Source: Bacteroidota bacterium
GTDB lineage: Bacteria > Bacteroidota > Bacteroidia > UBA4408
Direction: 5' to 3'
DNA: 64,000 nucleotides
NCBI GenBank assembly: GCA_016721765.1
Contig: JADKHO010000002.1
Span: 682,001 to 746,000 of the forward strand
The translations under genes and the position numbers were made by a program. A model generated the notes under the pieces. It made no database searches. It had not been told where the DNA came from and saw only the letters and a list, made by a program, of their open reading frames with translations. Below are positions 44,020-52,201 of this stretch, piece after piece; within the stretch, counting starts at the first letter, position 1, and each line of letters begins with the position of its first letter.

Positions 44020-45978
44020 ATGCTAAACAGAATTAATTTTTTAGTCCCATCCGTTTCCAACAGCCTAAAAAAAATTTGCTGTCTGGTTTCGATATGCCTA
44101 AATACTACATTATCTCAGGCACAAAATCAAGTAATGGATACAACCATTATCCTTAAAGCATTTTCGGTTGAAGCCAATCGCTACACTCAAAATAATCCCG
44201 GACAGAAATCTGAAAAACTTGATTCCTCAACAATTCATGCACCAATAGCACAAAATCTTTCCGACCTTTTAGTGCAAAGCAATTCCTTTTTTGTGAAATC
44301 CTATGGAATGGGTAGCTTGTCAACAGCCAGTTTCAGAGGTTCATCCGGAAGCCAAACAGCAACACTTTGGAACGGATTTAATTTGCAAAGCCCTATGAAT
44401 GGTTTTTTAGATTATGCACTCATTCCTGCATGCTTTTTAGATGAAGTAAGCCTCAGTTATGGAGGAGCCAGTGCTTTATATGGCAGTGCTTCAGTAGGTG
44501 GAACCATATTACTAAACAACCTTCCAAAATTTAACACCGGCCTTCATGCCGCAGTTAGTGGTTCTTTTGGAAGTTTTGATAATTACCAACAAAGTGCAAG
44601 TGTAAAATGGAGTAATGCTAAATTCAGCTTTAGTGCAACAGCATTTAATCATACTGCTCTTAATAATTATCCCTTCATCAACACCGCTGAACTCGACAAA
44701 CCCAAACAATTCCAGCAAAATGCTAAATTAAAACAAAGTGGTACACTTTTAGAAAGTTATTTAAAGCTCAATCAAAAACAAGTGCTTAGCATTCGTTTTT
44801 GGTATCAAAGTAATCAAAGGCAAATTCCGGCTACTATTATTAGTGGAGCAACAAAACAAATTCAAAAAGATGAATTTTACCGCGTAAATATGGAATGGAG
44901 TTATCGCGCAAAACAAAATCAAAGTAAAATCCGTGTGGCCTATTTTGATGAACGACTAAATTTTAATGACCCTGATATTCCACTGTACTCCTACAGTCGC
45001 TCACACACCATAATTACAGAAGCTGAAGACAGTTATTTTTTTACAGAAGGCTTGTATCTCACACTTGGCGTGAATAACACTTTTATTAAGGCCTTGAGTG
45101 ATGGTTACAGTACACTTAAACCCCAGCAAAATCGGACAGCAGCGTTTGCCGCCTTGCAAATCAATTCAAAAAATAAAAGCTGGAAAAACAAAGTTAGTGT
45201 GCGTAAAGAATATTATGGAACGCATCAAGTGCCTTTTACTGCGAGCTTTGGAACCGAAAAATTATTTTTTAAATTATTAAAAGTGCGGGGAAATATCTCA
45301 AGAAATTATCGCCTACCCACCTTTAACGATCTCTTTTGGACTGAAGCCCTTGCAAAAGGAAATGCCAATTTAAAACCCGAAAGTGGATGGAGCGGTGATG
45401 TGGGAATTGGCCAATCTTATGCAAAAAAGAAAGGCAACATTAATTCAGAAATTAGCATTTTTGCTAGTGAAGTAAAAAATATGATTGTGTGGCAACCCGG
45501 TGTAAATGCTATTTGGAGCCCTCAAAATGTAAATTCAGTATGGTCAAGAGGTTTGGAAGCAAGATTGGATGCTAGCTATATGATCTCAAAAATATTGCTA
45601 CAATTAAATACCAAATACAGTCATACTATTAGTAAAAATAACGAGCGAAATCAAACAAATGCGGCAACATTTGGCAAGCAACTTTTTTACGTTCCCATTT
45701 CCATTTTTCAGGTGGAAGGAATGGTTTCGCTAAAAGGATTTAAAATTTCTTACCTTCACAATTATACGGGTAAACGATTTACAAATAGCGAAAACACAGA
45801 GTATTTAAAATCTTTTAAAATTGGGACAATTACACTTTCAAAAACAGTAACATTTAAAAAAATAAAATTCGATATTTATTCTCAATTTGTAAATATCTGG
45901 AACGAGCAATATCAAATTATTGCTTGGCGGCCGATGCCTTTGGCGAATTATGTTGTTGGATTGAGTGTTCGGATTTGA
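44020..45978 (+). CDS. btuB: TonB-dependent cobalamin receptor (BtuB-like)
   Basis: A 652-residue outer-membrane receptor with an N-terminal signal segment ending near LSQAQ, a TonB-box-like stretch (TTIILKAFSVEANR), a plug domain (NLSDLLVQSNSFFVKSYG; SFRGSSGSQTATLWNGFNLQ; GGASALYGSASVGGTILLNN) and a beta-barrel that ends in an aromatic-poor VGLSVRI. It is shorter than E. coli-type receptors with carboxypeptidase-like N-terminal domains, as BtuB proteins usually are. The riboswitch immediately upstream identifies cobalamin as the substrate. A BtuG-like lipoprotein gene follows at 46130, separated by a repeat module; together they form the surface capture and uptake step. Confidence 0.88.
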   Translation: MLNRINFLVPSVSNSLKKICCLVSICLNTTLSQAQNQVMDTTIILKAFSVEANRYTQNNPGQKSEKLDSSTIHAPIAQNLSDLLVQSNSFFVKSYGMGSLSTASFRGSSGSQTATLWNGFNLQSPMNGFLDYALIPACFLDEVSLSYGGASALYGSASVGGTILLNNLPKFNTGLHAAVSGSFGSFDNYQQSASVKWSNAKFSFSATAFNHTALNNYPFINTAELDKPKQFQQNAKLKQSGTLLESYLKLNQKQVLSIRFWYQSNQRQIPATIISGATKQIQKDEFYRVNMEWSYRAKQNQSKIRVAYFDERLNFNDPDIPLYSYSRSHTIITEAEDSYFFTEGLYLTLGVNNTFIKALSDGYSTLKPQQNRTAAFAALQINSKNKSWKNKVSVRKEYYGTHQVPFTASFGTEKLFFKLLKVRGNISRNYRLPTFNDLFWTEALAKGNANLKPESGWSGDVGIGQSYAKKKGNINSEISIFASEVKNMIVWQPGVNAIWSPQNVNSVWSRGLEARLDASYMISKILLQLNTKYSHTISKNNERNQTNAATFGKQLFYVPISIFQVEGMVSLKGFKISYLHNYTGKRFTNSENTEYLKSFKIGTITLSKTVTFKKIKFDIYSQFVNIWNEQYQIIAWRPMPLANYVVGLSVRI

Positions 45979-46075
45979 GTAGAGACTAGTGAGTAGTGAG
46001 TACAAAGTATTAAGTACAAAGTACAAAGATTTAGGATTTAGGATTTAGGATTTAGGATTTAGGATTTAGGAATTG
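45979..46075 (+). repeat. Composite 3' repeat module after btuB
   Basis: Starting at the base after the btuB stop: GTAGAGACTAGTGAGTAGTGAG, then TACAAAG / TATTAAG / TACAAAG / TACAAAG units, then six perfect ATTTAGG heptamers (46028-46069). Same unit order as the module downstream of the esterase gene (23731-23786, minus strand). Confidence 0.88.
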
Positions 46076-46129
46076 GAAATAAGAATTAATAATATTAACC
46101 ATTTCAATTTACCATAATTAGAAAATAAC

Positions 46130-47227
46130 ATGAAAAAAACAAGCTTCCAATTTTTGTCACTAGCTGCTATTCTAGTGCTAACTACTTCGATTTCATCTTG
46201 TAAAAAAGACAGCACTGAAGATCCTAATCCAACACCGGTGGATGAACCTACCCCTGCTGCAACGTATGACAATGGCGTATTTATTACCTGCGAAGGTGCA
46301 TTTGTAGGCGGTACAGGGACGCTCAGTTTTTACAACCGTGGGACCAGTGCTACCAGTAATGATATTTTTAAAACCGTAAATGGTGTAGTACTGGGCAATC
46401 TGGTTCAATCCATGGAAATATATAATGGAAAAGGATACATTGTTGTTAACAATGCAGATAAAATTGAAGTGGTTAATTCCAGTACCATTGCTTCCGACGG
46501 AAAAATAAGCGGGCTCTCATCTCCACGTTATTTTTTAGGTATAGATGCCAATAAAGGCTATGTATCGCAATGGGGTGCATCGGGCGCAAACAAAGGAGTG
46601 CGCGTAATTAATTTAGCTACAAAATCACTTGGCGCCTTGATTCCAACAACTGCCAGTCCCGAAAAAATGGCTAAAGCCGGCAACTTTGTATATGTGGCAA
46701 GTTCGGGTTACGAAAACGACAGCGTCATTACCATAATTAATTCTTCTACTGATGCGGTTGTTAAAACGCTTACTGTTGGCATTAATCCCAACAGCGTTAC
46801 CTTAGATAAGAACGGAAAAATTTGGGTGCTTTGTGGCGGAAAAAGCGATAGCCTTGGTGTTGTTGCAGGCAAATTGGTTCGTATAAATACAAGCTCCAAT
46901 ACTATAGAAGCTAGTTTCAATTTCCCTAACACAATGGATCGTCCGCAAAATTTAACTTGCAATAAAGCGAAGGATTATTTGTATTACCTCTCCAATTATT
47001 CGGGCGAAATAAATTCATTTTCTATCACTGCATCGAGTGTTATACCTTCTTCTATCATTAATCGCGGATTTTATTCCTTTGCGATTGATCCTGCTGATGA
47101 TATTATTTATGCAACCAGTCCGGGTAATTTTGTTGGAAATGGATATGTATTGCGTTACAATGCAGTTGCAACTTTTATCGATAGTTTTCAAGTGGGAATT
47201 ATTCCCGGTGGTTTTTGTTTTAAATAA
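46130..47227 (+). CDS. BtuG-like beta-propeller surface lipoprotein (DUF5074/YncE-like)
   Basis: A 365-residue lipoprotein: signal sequence with lipobox ending at Cys24 (LTTSISSC), followed by KKDSTED, an acidic stretch like the Bacteroidota lipoprotein export signal, so surface exposure is predicted. The mature part has YncE/YVTN-type propeller blades (YVASSGYENDSVITIINSST, AVVKTLTVGINPNSVTLD, GKIWVLCGGKSDSLG, IYATSPGNFVGNGYVLRYN). Members of DUF5074 sit beside TonB receptors. In Bacteroides, BtuG is a propeller lipoprotein that binds cobalamin on the surface next to BtuB. Position in a cobalamin-riboswitch locus suggests the same job here; sequence identity to BtuG cannot be judged without a search. 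Confidence 0.7.
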   Translation: MKKTSFQFLSLAAILVLTTSISSCKKDSTEDPNPTPVDEPTPAATYDNGVFITCEGAFVGGTGTLSFYNRGTSATSNDIFKTVNGVVLGNLVQSMEIYNGKGYIVVNNADKIEVVNSSTIASDGKISGLSSPRYFLGIDANKGYVSQWGASGANKGVRVINLATKSLGALIPTTASPEKMAKAGNFVYVASSGYENDSVITIINSSTDAVVKTLTVGINPNSVTLDKNGKIWVLCGGKSDSLGVVAGKLVRINTSSNTIEASFNFPNTMDRPQNLTCNKAKDYLYYLSNYSGEINSFSITASSVIPSSIINRGFYSFAIDPADDIIYATSPGNFVGNGYVLRYNAVATFIDSFQVGIIPGGFCFK

Positions 47228-47236
47228 ATCAACTTT

Positions 47237-47270
47237 AGAAAAAGCGAGGAAATTCTTCGCTTTTTCTTTT
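47237..47270 (+). terminator. Hairpin terminator after the btuG-like gene
   Basis: An 11-bp perfect inverted repeat (AGAAAAAGCGA at 47237-47247 with 47257-47267) followed by TTTT, ten bases after the stop codon. It closes the cobalamin transcript before the VOC gene. Confidence 0.85.
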
Positions 47271-47283
47271 TAAAAATAAGCGC

Positions 47284-47703
47284 ATGCGTCAAAAATTAAA
47301 TCTCATTACATTGGGTGTATTCGACATAGAAAAATCGATTGCCTTCTTTGAAAAACTGGGCTGGCAAAAATCGAAACACAGTGTAGAAGGTCTCGCACTT
47401 TTCCCATTGGGTGGAATTACACTTGCCTTACATCCGCGTCATGAACTAGCTGCTGATGCCATGACTGCAGATACTCCAACCGGATTTTCTGCCATCACCA
47501 TTTCCTACAATGCCAAAAGTGAAGATGAAGTTAATGAAGTTATGAAGGAAGCCGAAACGGCTGGCGCCATTATTATTAAAGCTGCTCAAAAAGTATACTG
47601 GGGCGGATACAGCGGCTATTTTAAAAGCTTAGACGGACATTTATTTGAGGTTGCTTTTAATCCCTTTTGGGAGATGGATGAGCGGGATAATTTGATATTG
47701 TAA
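47284..47703 (+). CDS. VOC-family (glyoxalase-like) protein
   Basis: A 139-residue single-domain vicinal-oxygen-chelate protein: LNLITLGVFDIEKSIAFFEK at the start and GGYSGYFKSLDGHLFEVAFN at the end are the paired beta-alpha-beta-beta-beta modules. Metal-binding positions are partly kept (Glu in the final FEVAFNPFW). Function among VOC proteins is too varied to assign (glyoxalase, dioxygenase, antibiotic-binding). It lies between a terminator and the convergent dlt operon, with 26 bases to dltA's stop, so it is transcribed on its own. Confidence 0.8.
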   Translation: MRQKLNLITLGVFDIEKSIAFFEKLGWQKSKHSVEGLALFPLGGITLALHPRHELAADAMTADTPTGFSAITISYNAKSEDEVNEVMKEAETAGAIIIKAAQKVYWGGYSGYFKSLDGHLFEVAFNPFWEMDERDNLIL

Positions 47704-47729
47704 ACATATCTCAATACCTTCTATATTAT

Positions 47730-49229
47730 CTATTGCTTTAGGTAATCCTCCATCAATTTATTTTTGTCAATCTTATGGCTTGAGTTATATGGAAATTCCT
47801 TCATTACAACAATATCGCCGGGAATCATGTAATATGGAAGCTTCTTTTCGAGTTGCTTTATACATTCCTTTTTTAAATCATTGGGATTTTTGGTTGCAGT
47901 TGAAATCACAAAGCTTATAATTTTTTTTACTTCCCTATTTCTTTTAAGCGCAATCGTTACTGCATCGATTATTTCTGTCTCGGAGCATATTACATTGCTA
48001 ATTTCGCTTAGCTCAATACGGAAACCATTCATTTTCACTTGGTCGTCGTTGCGTCCTAAATAAAAAAGCATCCCCGCTTCATAGTATGCCAAATCACCGG
48101 TTCGAAATGCACGTTTGCCATTGTGGGTAAAGAATTTTTGCTGGTTTAATTCTTCATTTTTAAAATATCCAATCGAAACATGGTCACCTACAATTACAAG
48201 TTCACCTTCTTTTTCTGAAGCTGCTTCCTTTTCGATAATTAACTCACAATTCCGCTTTGGGTAGCCTATAGGCAAATTGGGATACTTAGTAAGCATATCC
48301 ATGTCAATGTCTACTAAAGTGGTTACAATAGTTGCTTCGGTTGGCCCATAAGCATTAAGCACTCGTGCTTCTCTAAAATTATGCTTTAACGTTGCAACAG
48401 TTCTATTGGGCAACTCCTCGCCCATAAATAAAAAGGTGTGCAAAGAACCGAGTGCAGTTGAATTAAAATCCTCTCGTCTTAAATACAAATAAGCAAACGA
48501 GGGAGTGGATGTCCACACAGTGCATTTATAATTAGAAATTCGTTTTAAAAATGCTTCTTGGTTCTTTACTAGTTCAGATGAATTTAAAACCAGCGTCCCG
48601 CCCAAACGAAATGCATTCAATACATCACAGAGTGAAACATCAAAGGTAAAAGGAGCTTGATTCATGAAAACATCCTTTTCATCAAATCCAAAATCAACTT
48701 GTGCCCAATCAATAAACGCTAATGCTGCGGATCTAGTAATCTGCACGCCTTTTGGCTCTCCGGTTGAGCCTGAAGTAAACATAATATACAATAGTGGGTC
48801 TTCGGCCTGCTCGTAAATGAAGGAAGCAAATTGTGGTGCATACTTTGTTTCGATTTCTAATTTGCAATTGATGTATAGTGCAATATCAATAGCAAGACTA
48901 TCGCTTGAACAATTAATTAACACCTGCGATCCGGATTTTTCAATAATCTTTTTAATTCTTTCCTGCGGATAAATTATATCAATTGGAATATAAGGAATGC
49001 CAACATGCATACAGGCTAACATGGCAATTGGAAAAAGATGCTCCTTATGTCCATAAATTATAACCGGATGACCTTTGGGAATACCCTGTTCTTCCAACTT
49101 ATTGGCAAGTGAAAGTGTTTTACTGCATAACGTTTCCCAATCAATATCAACGTCACTACCGGCTATGGCAAGTTTATGTTCTGCTGTTGCCTTTTCAACA
49201 AATTGTTTAAGGTGAAAATCATATCTCAT
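47730..49229 (-). CDS. dltA: DltA-like amino acid:carrier protein ligase (adenylation enzyme)
   Basis: A 499-residue cytoplasmic AMP-forming enzyme matching DltA in length and motif set: YIMFTSGSTGEPKGVQ (148-163), NAYGPTEATI (292-301), FRTGDLAYYEAG, YLGRNDDQVKMNGFRIE and terminal NSSHKIDKNKL with the catalytic Lys. DltA activates D-alanine and loads it on DltC. At the segment equivalent to FLFCGE of Gram-positive DltA, this protein reads FLFMGEELP with Met269, replacing the Cys recalled as setting D-alanine selectivity, so the amino acid used here could differ. Last gene of the dltC-D-X-B-A operon; six bases after dltB. Confidence 0.85.
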   Translation of the reverse strand: MRYDFHLKQFVEKATAEHKLAIAGSDVDIDWETLCSKTLSLANKLEEQGIPKGHPVIIYGHKEHLFPIAMLACMHVGIPYIPIDIIYPQERIKKIIEKSGSQVLINCSSDSLAIDIALYINCKLEIETKYAPQFASFIYEQAEDPLLYIMFTSGSTGEPKGVQITRSAALAFIDWAQVDFGFDEKDVFMNQAPFTFDVSLCDVLNAFRLGGTLVLNSSELVKNQEAFLKRISNYKCTVWTSTPSFAYLYLRREDFNSTALGSLHTFLFMGEELPNRTVATLKHNFREARVLNAYGPTEATIVTTLVDIDMDMLTKYPNLPIGYPKRNCELIIEKEAASEKEGELVIVGDHVSIGYFKNEELNQQKFFTHNGKRAFRTGDLAYYEAGMLFYLGRNDDQVKMNGFRIELSEISNVICSETEIIDAVTIALKRNREVKKIISFVISTATKNPNDLKKECIKQLEKKLPYYMIPGDIVVMKEFPYNSSHKIDKNKLMEDYLKQ

Positions 49230-49235
49230 ATTGAA

Positions 49236-50399
49236 TCAAATTAAAGGAAAACGTCCACTAAAAATATATAATGCAAAAGCGACGAGATTAAACGTAATTA
49301 CTATGCTGATTGCTTTGGTTGCTGTTGGATTTAGCGCTCCAAAAACGATGTCTCTTCCGTTCTTTTTACAGCTTACAACATACGTGTTGTGTAGTGCTGA
49401 ATAAATACCAAATAAGAGTCCGCTAAGCATAAAATGAAGTTTAAAGCCATTCCAACAACCCATTAAAAGAAAAGTCAAAACAAGTGCAACATTTTGCCTT
49501 GTAAGGGGATATTTTTTCAGTCCTTTCCTTCTGGTGAAAAACATATAAAGGGGCGTGAAAAAATAATCCTTCAACCAATCGCCCAAACTAATGTGAAACC
49601 TTCTCCAAAAGTCTTGTGGGTTTTCTGCTAAAAACGGATTTGTAAAATTTACCGGAACATTCATCCCCATCATTTTCCCTACTCCTAAGGCCATAAATGA
49701 ATATCCGGCAAAATCAAAAAATAAATATAAATAATAGGCATACATATTATTCATCATATACCAAATCTCCTTATTAGAAGCATCAAAAAGTCCAAGCCAA
49801 TAGCGACTTATGAGTTCCGCTAGCACATACTTAAAAGCAATTCCCTTCACCACAGCATTCCATCCCAAAATAAAGTTTGATAAATTAATAGCAGCAAATC
49901 CAATATCTTGGGATGCTTTAAATCTTGAAAATTTATCAATTGGCCCAATCAATAAGGTTGGTGTGAAGGCTAAAAAATTAAAGTAGCTTACAAAATCTCC
50001 CACCTTCTCTCCGGGGGCCTTATCCAAGTAAAAACCAATAATTCTGAAACTGGCATAAGACAAACCGGCGAAAGAAAAAATAGTGTTCAACTCAAAAGGA
50101 TATGAAGCGATACGAATATCCAGTTTAACCAAGAGCATTGGTAACAGCAGCAGCAATATTCCCCATAATTTATTTTCAAATTTTAGTTTATTAGTAATTA
50201 AAAATGTGGCGATATAAGAAAAGCCAATAAGGATTAAAAAATGAAATGGTTTTGGGTAGACAAGTGTTAGAAATACTAAATTTAATAGAAATAGTGCATA
50301 CTTGTATGCTGATTCCTTTAACAGGTATTTAGCTATCCAAAGCAGGGCAACAAAAAGTGCCATGATAATAAAAAACTCAAACGAGCTAAATGGCAGCAT
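49236..50399 (-). CDS. dltB: DltB-like membrane-bound O-acyltransferase (MBOAT)
   Basis: A 387-residue polytopic inner-membrane protein with about 10-11 hydrophobic helices. The MBOAT core is clear: NPQDFWRRFHISLGDWLKDY (260-279) contains the first conserved His (His269). Forty-eight residues later the motif that is normally W-H-G, holding the invariant MBOAT His, reads CWNG: residue 317 is Asn (codon AAT, one base from a His codon). In Gram-positives DltB moves D-alanine from DltC across the membrane. The gene is intact and tightly packed (3 bases after dltX, 6 bases before dltA), so it does not look like a decaying copy; activity is in question. Confidence 0.83.
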   Translation of the reverse strand: MLPFSSFEFFIIMALFVALLWIAKYLLKESAYKYALFLLNLVFLTLVYPKPFHFLILIGFSYIATFLITNKLKFENKLWGILLLLLPMLLVKLDIRIASYPFELNTIFSFAGLSYASFRIIGFYLDKAPGEKVGDFVSYFNFLAFTPTLLIGPIDKFSRFKASQDIGFAAINLSNFILGWNAVVKGIAFKYVLAELISRYWLGLFDASNKEIWYMMNNMYAYYLYLFFDFAGYSFMALGVGKMMGMNVPVNFTNPFLAENPQDFWRRFHISLGDWLKDYFFTPLYMFFTRRKGLKKYPLTRQNVALVLTFLLMGCWNGFKLHFMLSGLLFGIYSALHNTYVVSCKKNGRDIVFGALNPTATKAISIVITFNLVAFALYIFSGRFPLI

Positions 50400-50402
50400 A
50401 TA

Positions 50403-50552
50403 TTAAAACTGTTGGTACACGAATTGAATGGCGGAATGAGTTTCGTTATCCGGATGATCATTCAAAGGAGAATATAAGAAATAAAGTGCCAGCGCTATAA
50501 TCAGATACAAGAATGTATTTCCAAAAAACTTTTTTAAATGCAGTTTGCTCAT
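50403..50552 (-). CDS. dltX: DltX-like membrane microprotein
   Basis: A 49-residue frame below usual size cut-offs. Its ATG overlaps the dltD stop (ATGA, 50549-50552) and its TAA is three bases before the dltB ATG, so it is translationally embedded in the operon. It has a basic N-terminus (SKLHLKKFF), one transmembrane helix (about residues 13-28, TFLYLIIALALYFLYS) and ends exactly in FVYQQF. Gram-positive DltX proteins are about 50 residues, have one helix, and end in a conserved F-V/I-Y-x-x-F motif that contacts DltB. The C-terminal motif plus the position make this a confident, though very short, assignment. Confidence 0.82.
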   Translation of the reverse strand: MSKLHLKKFFGNTFLYLIIALALYFLYSPLNDHPDNETHSAIQFVYQQF

Positions 50553-51745
50553 TTGTTCAAAAGATAAGTTTCAACAATAAATTTATCCACTTTATACCAC
50601 CCGTAATCCGACAGGTGCATTACGTCATGTAGTAATGCCTTATCGTATTTATTTTTATCGGTTTCAAAAAGATTCAAAAGTGGTAATTCTTTTGCCTTTA
50701 TGCTGTTTTCGATTTCCTGTATGGTGGGTGCCAAATCGCTAAGGTTCTTATAGTACAGCGGATTCAAGGGTGAAATAATAAAACTTACGTTTACATTTTT
50801 TTCGGTAATTAAGTTTAACAGCATGTAAAAATCTTCCAACTCTTGATTAAATATTTTACTTACGTTTTGAACTCTCCCTTCCTTGCCATGAATAAATTCA
50901 GTGTAATAATCATTGGCAATACCAAGTGAATTATTTGTGGAATTGCATGAAACAGTAAGTTTGCTGGATTCAGCTAAACTGTCCCAGTTTATAAAAACAG
51001 ATTCGGAATTTATCGAAAATCTTTTTGGAAAAGCCTTGTCAAGCCTCTCCCCTATTATGTTAGTTTTGATGTTCAAGATTTTTTCATCACAATAAAGTAC
51101 CGGAGAAAAAATCATTTTATGCACCACACTTTTTGAAGCACAATGTTTAAAGTTCATCCATTTTAGCGCGAGATGAGGGGAAGAAAATTCATTATAAAGA
51201 TGTGAAACTCTCTTATTTAAATAGGCCTTGTATTTTGAATTATTAGTGGAAATTATTCCGGATAGAAAGCGTTCGGAATTAAATTCTAAAAAAATTGCAG
51301 AGCTGGTGCCTTTTGATGGTTTTGATTCGAACCATCCCGGAGAAAGTATAATCACAATCGGTGCATTTACCAGCCTATCCTCATTTGCTAATAGTTGAGT
51401 AAAAATAGACAAGCATTGGTTTCCGGCATGTCCAATTGCCTTAACCTTTGTTTGGTAACGGCTTGAAATAAAAGTATAGGGTATCGCTTCTGATTCGGCG
51501 GCCAATTCTGAAGAACCAAGTAAATATATTATTTCAGCGCTATCGCCTGCATTTAAAAATTCATTCTCCCAGTAAGGATTTTCTTTAAAGCTTTCGATAA
51601 AATTGGATTCACTTTTGGGGAGGTTCTTGGAACTTTTTTGTGAAAACACATACGTATTTATAGCCTTGCTTGAAGAAATAAAATAAACGATAGTTAAGGT
51701 AATTATAAGCGGCAAACAGTAATGGAAAATACCCTGCTTAATCAT
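50549..51745 (-). CDS. dltD: DltD-like periplasmic serine acyl hydrolase/transferase
   Basis: A 398-residue protein with an N-terminal signal anchor (residues about 8-26) and an SGNH-hydrolase-like body. The DltD hallmarks are present: LLGSSELAAESEAIPY with the nucleophile Ser78 or Ser79, the block VIILSPGWF, and the C-terminal HDVMHLSDYGW with Asp374 and His377. In Gram-positives, DltD takes D-alanine from the membrane acceptor and passes it to teichoic acid outside the cell. In a Gram-negative the acceptor must be another periplasmic or outer-membrane glycopolymer. It starts one base after dltC ends and overlaps dltX by four bases. Confidence 0.82.
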   Translation of the reverse strand: MIKQGIFHYCLPLIITLTIVYFISSSKAINTYVFSQKSSKNLPKSESNFIESFKENPYWENEFLNAGDSAEIIYLLGSSELAAESEAIPYTFISSRYQTKVKAIGHAGNQCLSIFTQLLANEDRLVNAPIVIILSPGWFESKPSKGTSSAIFLEFNSERFLSGIISTNNSKYKAYLNKRVSHLYNEFSSPHLALKWMNFKHCASKSVVHKMIFSPVLYCDEKILNIKTNIIGERLDKAFPKRFSINSESVFINWDSLAESSKLTVSCNSTNNSLGIANDYYTEFIHGKEGRVQNVSKIFNQELEDFYMLLNLITEKNVNVSFIISPLNPLYYKNLSDLAPTIQEIENSIKAKELPLLNLFETDKNKYDKALLHDVMHLSDYGWYKVDKFIVETYLLNK

Positions 51746-51746
51746 C

Positions 51747-51974
51747 TCAAATTAAGCTAACAGTTGCTACAATTTTATCGATACTATCAAAGTTATCTTC
51801 GTTTATTAAGTGCTGCGGAATTTTTTTTCCAATCTTATCCTCAATACTTACTAATAAATCAACAACAGTTATTGAATCAAGTAGTTTCGATTTAATTAAC
51901 GACTGATCGTTAGTGACTTTCACAAAAGCTAAGCTCAATACTTCGCTTTGAACATACAGTTTTAATTCTTCCAT
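51747..51974 (-). CDS. dltC: DltC-like carrier protein
   Basis: A 75-residue acyl/aminoacyl carrier protein. LLDSITVVDLLVSIEDKIG contains Ser34 of the D-S-I/L motif that receives phosphopantetheine; an acidic helix follows, as in DltC (about 78 residues). It is the first gene of the operon dltC-dltD-dltX-dltB-dltA; Gram-positive operons usually run (X)ABCD, so the order is rearranged while the set is complete. About 227 bases separate it from the next upstream gene; that region should hold the operon promoter, but the nearest candidate (TAAATTTA on the minus strand near 52014-52021) is weak. Confidence 0.85.
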   Translation of the reverse strand: MEELKLYVQSEVLSLAFVKVTNDQSLIKSKLLDSITVVDLLVSIEDKIGKKIPQHLINEDNFDSIDKIVATVSLI

Positions 51975-52201
51975 TAGTTTGAGTAGAAAACGATTTGGAA
52001 TTTATTTTATTGCCGTAAATTTAAAATAATTCTCTTGTTAAGCAAGGTAATTATGCAGCGTTCATACAGCGCGAATATCCTGCAACTTGTGTGTTGATTT
52101 ATAAAAAATGCAACCTTACACTAAAAGGAAAAGACTACTTACTTCCTTAACTTAATAAAAGCGTAAAAGCTTAAACTTACTGTTGAAATTTATGTTGCCC
52201 T

